Of a DNA stretch of 64,000 nucleotides, positions 54,901-62,336 are shown one piece after another; position 1 is the stretch's first letter; each line of letters begins with the position of its first letter. The position numbers and the translations under genes were made by a program. The stretch covers positions 2,170,001 through 2,234,000 of the forward strand of contig JACGCM010001659.1 in the NCBI GenBank assembly GCA_014058105.1, written 5' to 3'. Under the pieces are notes generated by a model, which was not told the DNA's origin, searched no databases, and worked only from the letters and a program-made list of their open reading frames with translations. Origin of the DNA: Kingdonia uniflora (taxonomy: Eukaryota; Streptophyta; Magnoliopsida; Ranunculales; Circaeasteraceae).

Positions 54901-57900
54901 ATTCCTTCACAGTCAATTTGCTCAAAATGTATGGCTTTGAATATTTTTTTATTTTTCTCTCATAGTTTGATCAATACAGAATATTATCAAGCTTGCATAT
55001 ACTAGAAGCTCCTGTATAAAGGATATGTGGATCAATATGACTCTGTCATAACTTTTATTTGGACCACGAGAAATAAAGTCAATCGTGATGAGCCACGACT
55101 GAGTATCTCAGCTGCAAAAAACATGATATACACCCAGTTATTGGAGGCTGCTACTCACTCTAAAGGCCATATGAACAACACAACTCAGGACTTAAAGGTG
55201 ATCAATGCTCTTAGAGTCCAATGCAAGCCTAAAAAGCCTATGGAGATCAAAACTTGCTACTGGAAGCTACCAAAAGAAGGTGAGATTATTGCAAACTGTG
55301 ATTGACCATATACCCTGGTCAAGGGGTATATGGTGGTGTGTACAGGGATGACAATAGAATCTCAAAGGGGTGCAGGTTAAAGATATGGGGGTCAATGCTT
55401 CTTATAGAGCTCAGTGTGAAGGTATATTAGCTGCTGCTGAAAAGTTCTCTAAAGGATTGCTAAACCTCATCATAGTAACTGACTCAAAAGCAGTTGCAGA
55501 AGCTTACCAAAACAGTGGTATGCCTTAGCAACTTCATGCTAGATGGAAATACATTCAGACTAAAGTAAGGTACAGACTGGAGCATACATGGAGAGAGGCA
55601 AATTTCAGTGCTAAGGACTGTGACAAACAGCAAGTTTTCTCACTAATGGGTAGGAAGAATTGTATCCATATAAACCTACTTTTATTAAAGAAATGGAGAT
55701 TCCTTTTCCACCTTATTACAGATTCTGTTAAGCTGATTCAGGCTAAGAGTAGGACATGTCTACCTTAGTCAACTTGATGTATTTACTCTTTTTATCAATA
55801 AAATTGTTCATCTTTTGCAACAAAAAAAGTAAGAGAAGTTGCACGTGCAACACGCGAGCAGCTTTACTAGTTCTTTTGAATCTTATAACAGTGAGTCCCC
55901 CTTTGGTCATTGGACGTGGTTCAGTATTGCCGAATCCAACTTGGGATCAGAGGTGCAACAAAATTGGCAGGAGCATAAAATTGGAGTAGCAAGAAAAAGA
56001 ATTTTAATTAGGGCAGTAAAGGAAATTAAACGATTATATAATGCAATCTATCTAACTTGGAGTTAATGACTGTAAGTATTTAGATTGAATTATTCACTGG
56101 GATTGGCACCATGTGGCCTTTGTTTTAGAAATGTTAAGGAACTCTTAACAAACTGGAAGACAAGTAACCTTGTTGGACGGGGTAAGGTGTTATGGAGTTT
56201 TATTCCTTTTATGGTGATGTGGTCTATATGGCTAGAACATAATGCGAGGAAGTTCGAAGGGAAAGAGAAGTCAAGAGCTTCGGTCAAGGTCTCTATTAAA
56301 GCTCTTATTTTTTGGTGGAGTAAAGCCACAACATATATGTCGGGGACGTCTTTTGAGTCGATTATGGTGAAGTGGAAGGAGACGATCACCGGATATACTT
56401 GACGGATAGTGGCTTCAATAATGGTTTCTTGGTGGTTTTTACCTTTTGTGTTAGTGTTTTCCTCTTGGCGAGATGTTTTTTTTTCTTTTGGTTTCCTCTT
56501 ATATTGGCCTTGCACTTGTTTTTACATCAATAAAATTTACATTTATCAAAAAAAAAAAAAACAACAAAGTTAAGTATTGTATAACGTAATTGTTATAAAA
56601 TACGTATGCGGAAGCGATTCTCAAACACAAATAATAAACGATCTTTTAATTCAATCAAAAACTACGACTACAAGTTCCCCATCTCTCTCTAGGGTTCTCT
56701 CCTCCCTAAAAACTCAACACTGACTAACTCTCTCCTAGGATTTTCCTAAATATAAAAGATTCACACATTTCTCTAAGGAAACTACCAAGATTTATCCTAA
56801 TCTAGATTATTCTCTAGAATAAAATAAAATAAACTAATAAAGGAAACTACTTAGAGATCGGTCACGTAGGAGCGCACATAGGTTGTTGGTCGTGAGTACT
56901 CTATCTTTTTTTAGAAGGAATATAATCTATCTACCTACCTTGAAAATATAAAATAATATTGATAGTTAAATGGGTATAAAGTAGAACACATACCTTTGTC
57001 CTAGGCTTGGGCTTCATGAAAAATAAAGAACTTTGTCTCCATGGCCAACTAAGCTCAAAGCAATGAAGTGACCTGAAGGGGTATAAAGGAAGTTTAGAAG
57101 CTACATTAGTTTTCAATAGGCATGTTCAGCACATGTTAAGTGCGTAAATAACCGGCTTATAGCACTTTTAAAAAATTTGTTTGCTCTAAAGATAAAAATA
57201 TTTGCGATTAAAAATTGCTAATAAAATTTCAGTTTTTAACTACATTATAAAATTCAATTTGGCTCTGATTAAGTTTATCCATTTTATCAAGCTTTTCACA
57301 TTAGTGTTGAATGTCAAAGCATTCAAACTTCAGCACTTATTTTTGTTTAAAAGTAGGATTAGCAAAACTATAAGAAAGCATTTTCATAAAAGTGGCTTTT
57401 ATTATGGTTGACGAACAGCCAAAATAATGCAATTTAAGTGCCCTTGCAAAACAGCTAATAAAAAAAAATTAAGTGTTATTCCAAAAGCACTTGTAATCCA
57501 CTATGAGCTATGCCAAACGAGGCCAAAGCTTCAGCTTGTAATATCTCTTACCAGAAGTATTCATTAAAATCGTCATAATTTCGCCATGCAGAGTGAGGTG
57601 CTCGTCCATTATCATTGTTTGTGGCCTCCTGCATTTCCAAGAATGTAATTATTTGCAAGCTAAATCGTAATTTAGGAGGGAAAACAACGACATTCAGGCA
57701 AAAGTGTTAATGACGGTATTAAAACCACACAAAAAATCCATGCCCAGCCAAAGAAGAATATATCGGAACACCATTACTCTAGAATGTAGATTTCATTAAC
57801 ATGTTCTGAATGATCAAACATACTTATGCATTAAGAATACTATAAAGATAACAACGGTTCACTTATACAGATTAAATCATATTTGGTACCCAAGTCAAAA

Positions 57901-60900
57901 ATTTGGCACGAGGAAATAATATGGAAAGCTCGAGCTAGAATCTGATTTGAATCCATAAACTCGTTAAAATATTCATAAAAAACTATTGAGAATAGAAGAC
58001 ATAATTAATAGTAAATACAGATATAGATGATAATACGCACACAAAACATAATAATATGTGGAGTAAGTGTGTTAAGTAATATATATAAGCTCTATAGTAT
58101 TAATAACAGAAATGTAAATTTGAGTAATAAACAAAAATATGTTGCATTATTGAAAGTGAGTAAATGCGTCAGTATTTGCATGAAATAGAGAGAAATGTCT
58201 CTATCAAAACGTACCATAGGGTGCGGGATTACATTGAAGATTTTTTATTGTCAACTACACAGGTAGATTTGATTGAAATTTGAGAGAAATAAGAATAATG
58301 TGTCTCGATATCCAAACAGTTTGAAGTTGTCTATTTAGATTGACGCAACATGAATACAGCTTCGTGACGTTAACCTTCGCTATCCTAGATGCCAGAATTA
58401 GTCCAGTTCTACATTGGGTTTCCTAGTCGTTTTTAGACACTTGGATACCTGCTTCATCTACCTTGCTTAACACTCCCAATTTTCTATAATAACAAAATGG
58501 GAGAGTTTATTTGTCACAAATGGAGGAAGTCGGGCCGTAGAACTAGTTTCCGTCTAACAAAAAGAGGGAGTTCAAATCATAATGGTGGTTACAAGGGAAA
58601 ATTTGTGGTTTGATGAATCTGATACTGAGCAGAGTATGATATACCCCAGCTTAATTTTGGCTTTCTCGTGTTGATTATTTGAGACTCTCTCCACTCTCAA
58701 CAGGCATCCTAAAACCCTGACATCTAACTTTGGTTTGATTTAAGCACCAGTTAAACTTAACTTCTCGTGGTGAAAGATGTAACGTAATTAGTAATAGTGG
58801 GTCGAGTGAGGATATGGTTTCCCATGAGACGGTGGATATCTTTAGTTGAAGAAAGATCGGCGTCCAAGTCTTTTACAGTTTTATGGTTGAAGGGAACCGG
58901 TCATCGGGAGATTGGGAAGAAGACTCAGTGACAGAAAAGTGAAGTACCTCACAAAATGGGGAAGGGACACTCTTCTAAATAATGCATTCACTTGTTTACC
59001 AGTCTATTACCTCTCCGTATTTTCATTACCTAACAGAGTGGAGAAGAAGCTTAAAACAATCATGAAAAATTTCTTTGGTATGATTAAGCAGAATTATACA
59101 ATTCACCAAGCGGGTTGGAGTAAAAATTGTAAACCGAAACGTGAAAGGAGACTATGGATCAAAAGCTTAACACAAATATAAGGCGCTGAATAAGTTATTA
59201 TGGAAATTTCTCCTTGAGGGTCAAAGTTTATGAAAAAGATTTTTTATTTCTAGGTTTAGTAGTACTGATTTTGAATCAAGTAGCAACAAAGTGGTGGAAA
59301 AGTACAAATGTGGGATTCGGCGTGGAATTATGAATATTAAATACAGTTTTGGGATAAGATTTATGATTGGGGCTGGCATATGTAACAAGTAGGTTTTGGG
59401 GAATCATTAGCTACTTGACTGATCACTAAAGGAAATTTACCCATCATTTTTTAATATTGCAGATCATCATGAGTTGAGTGTCCAAAAATTATGAGTTTTG
59501 ATCATACAGGTATGTTGAGGATAGTAGAATACGGGGAGATTATAACAAAGGGATTTTTTTGTGAAATCGCTATATAAGGTCCTTTCGAGTTCAAACCTTG
59601 ATGTCATCCAAAATTTCCTAGTTTAAAAAACTTGGGTTCCCAAACTTTTGGCAAAGGTGGGTTTTTTTTTTCTTTGATAGTTTACCTAAATAAAGCCTTG
59701 GCTCTTGATAATCTGGGTAAACATCAAGTTCTAAGTGTTCCATGACCAATTATGAAGGTGAATCCAAAGACTGTCTTCTTCATCATTGTCTTTTTGCCCA
59801 AGATATTTAGCCTTATTTTTTTAATGAAATTGGTCTCACTTAGTCTTATCCCACAAACGTAATGATTCTCTTATCGAAGTGGAGCTCGTCAAACCTCACT
59901 GGACGAGGTAAAGCTATGTGGTTTCTCCTTTCTGTGGTTATTTAGGCCAATTGACTTGAAATCTAATAAAGATAAAGTTATTTTTTCAATAAAAATTCTT
60001 CTTCTTTTTTGAGTAAAGTGTTGTTTGACATGAGGCTTGTTTTTTTTTACTCTTTTGTGTTTGGGGAAAGAGGCCATTTTAGGAGTTTCGTGTTCTTTGG
60101 TTGATGTTTCCTCTGTTATAAATTTCTTGTCTCATGTAATCCATTTTATATTATTAAATTTATATTTATCAAAAATAAATGAGGTTGAATAAGAGTAAGA
60201 GGCAAAAGTTGATAGTCGGTGTTTCGTTCAGTTCTCAATCCTTTAACTTTAGCCTCCCTCGTGACAAGGATAAGTGCAGGAAGGGAGGGCAAATATATAC
60301 TCCTTCACTTTTGCTACTACTGATAATCCTATGTATTCACCTACTCTTGAATCTTTGGTTTTGCAGCTTATTTTGGATAAGTTTGCTGATGTTCGCTAAG
60401 AGGATCTACCAAGGATTATATTATTTGCGAGATATAAGGCAAAGTTTTAATTTCAGCAAGGGGTCCCCTCCCCAATTTATACCCCATTACATAATGGCTC
60501 CCTCTGAGCACGGAGAGTTATAGCAGCATGTTCTGGATTTTTTCACAGAAGTGTTTCATCAAGAAAAACATATAGGTGATCGGTCACGTGGTCGTCTACA
60601 CATACCACGCACCATTCGCTTACCCCATGTAGTGCACTCTTTCCTACTTTGTCGTTTATTAGTTAATTGCTAGTTTGTGGGAGCTTTTTAATTCTTCAAC
60701 ACAAGCTCAATTAGGATTATTTTTTTTCCCCTTTTTCTAGATTAGAAGGTTTCCTATTTTCATGTAACCTTTCTCTTAAAAAAGGGGTGGAGACCTCTTA
60801 ATAATAGTTAGGTTGTTTTGGTTTGAGAATTTAGGAGAAATCTCCAGAAATCCTAGTTTTATTTTGATCAATTACATTTTGCTGCAAGCTTCCGCTAAAT

Positions 60901-62303
60901 TATTCTTATCAGCATGTGTGTCATTCTAGTAACTTTTACGGAGCATCTGCAACAATCCTGATTGTTGACTTCCCACTTTTCTTCTTCTTTAATTTTAAAG
61001 CAGTCGTTTTTGAATGAATTTTATACACACAGTTAGAGGGTGTTTGTTTTTTGTTTACCAAAGATTCAGCTCCTTACCACCAGCCTTCATCACTTTTATT
61101 AAGCCATAGAAAGAAGCTTACTAAATGTTAAGTAAATTCCCTTTGCCCTATCTCCTGATGTTGCCTTTGCCTCCTACAAAATTTCATGTTGTTTTTGCGC
61201 CGCTCTCCACGGATAACTCTTATCTCTCTCAAATGAAATTCATCTTATAGTTGCAATCTCAACAGAATCTCATCTTTTATTTTCCCTCCTCTTAAAACCC
61301 TACCCTAGAAACCTTTGAAGCAATAGCTTTCCTCACTCGTTTGCTTACTTGAGAATTCCTTTATGAAATGTCGTCAAATTATGTTTCCATCATTGCCAAT
61401 TCCATAATTTGTTTACACAATGATGTTTAATTTAGATTTTGCATAATTTAATCACATTTATTGGTTTTGATTTAAATTAGTGACATATTTCTATTTTTGC
61501 TAGATTAGTACACGCCTAATGTGTATTTTGATTGAAAATATTGGTTTATAATTTGATAATTTGCTTGATTTGTTTGTTTTGCACTTTTTTCTTAATTTTG
61601 ATGTTCGATTCGTCTCAAAACTGATAGGTGGTGTTTAGTTTATCAGAATGTATAAAACCTACATAATTTATTGATGAAGGTTTGTTTAATATTGGAGCAT
61701 CATATTAAAATCCTTTATGGTCACCTATTCTTGAGAACTAATAGAAATTGAATACCAAACATAAATGATTTACAAGATTGCTTAAAATACTTTGGTTCGA
61801 TTATGCATAGGCTTTACGAATGTACGTATCAGAGAAGATTAATTTTATGAGACTAACTTTGCATTCTATACATACAAGTTCATGTAATGAACGAGAAAGG
61901 GGAAAAATGAAAAAATAAGAGCACTAAACGTACCGCCGCAACAACTCCATATAAAGGAGATATAACTTGATCAAGGAATGACACACCATCCTGAGATTTG
62001 CAACTATTTGCAGGTTGTGCAATTCGTTGTCTTAATATCTCATCCACCTCCCTTACCATCTGAAAGAACACGATTAATATGCAGACAAATAGAATAATAA
62101 GTATTCTAACAAAACTAAAACAACAGTGAGCATGGATTTTTCTTGAAGCTAGTTGCAGCAACTTACTGATATACATTTATTTTTATTTTTGAAAAAGAGA
62201 TATAAACACCTTTAGAAAGTTCATTAAAACAACAACTAGCAATTTGCAAGAGAGTTACACACCTTTTTTAAACGACAAAATGTTGCTTGTAAAGCTACAA
62301 TCA

Positions 62304-62336
<33 letters not shown>

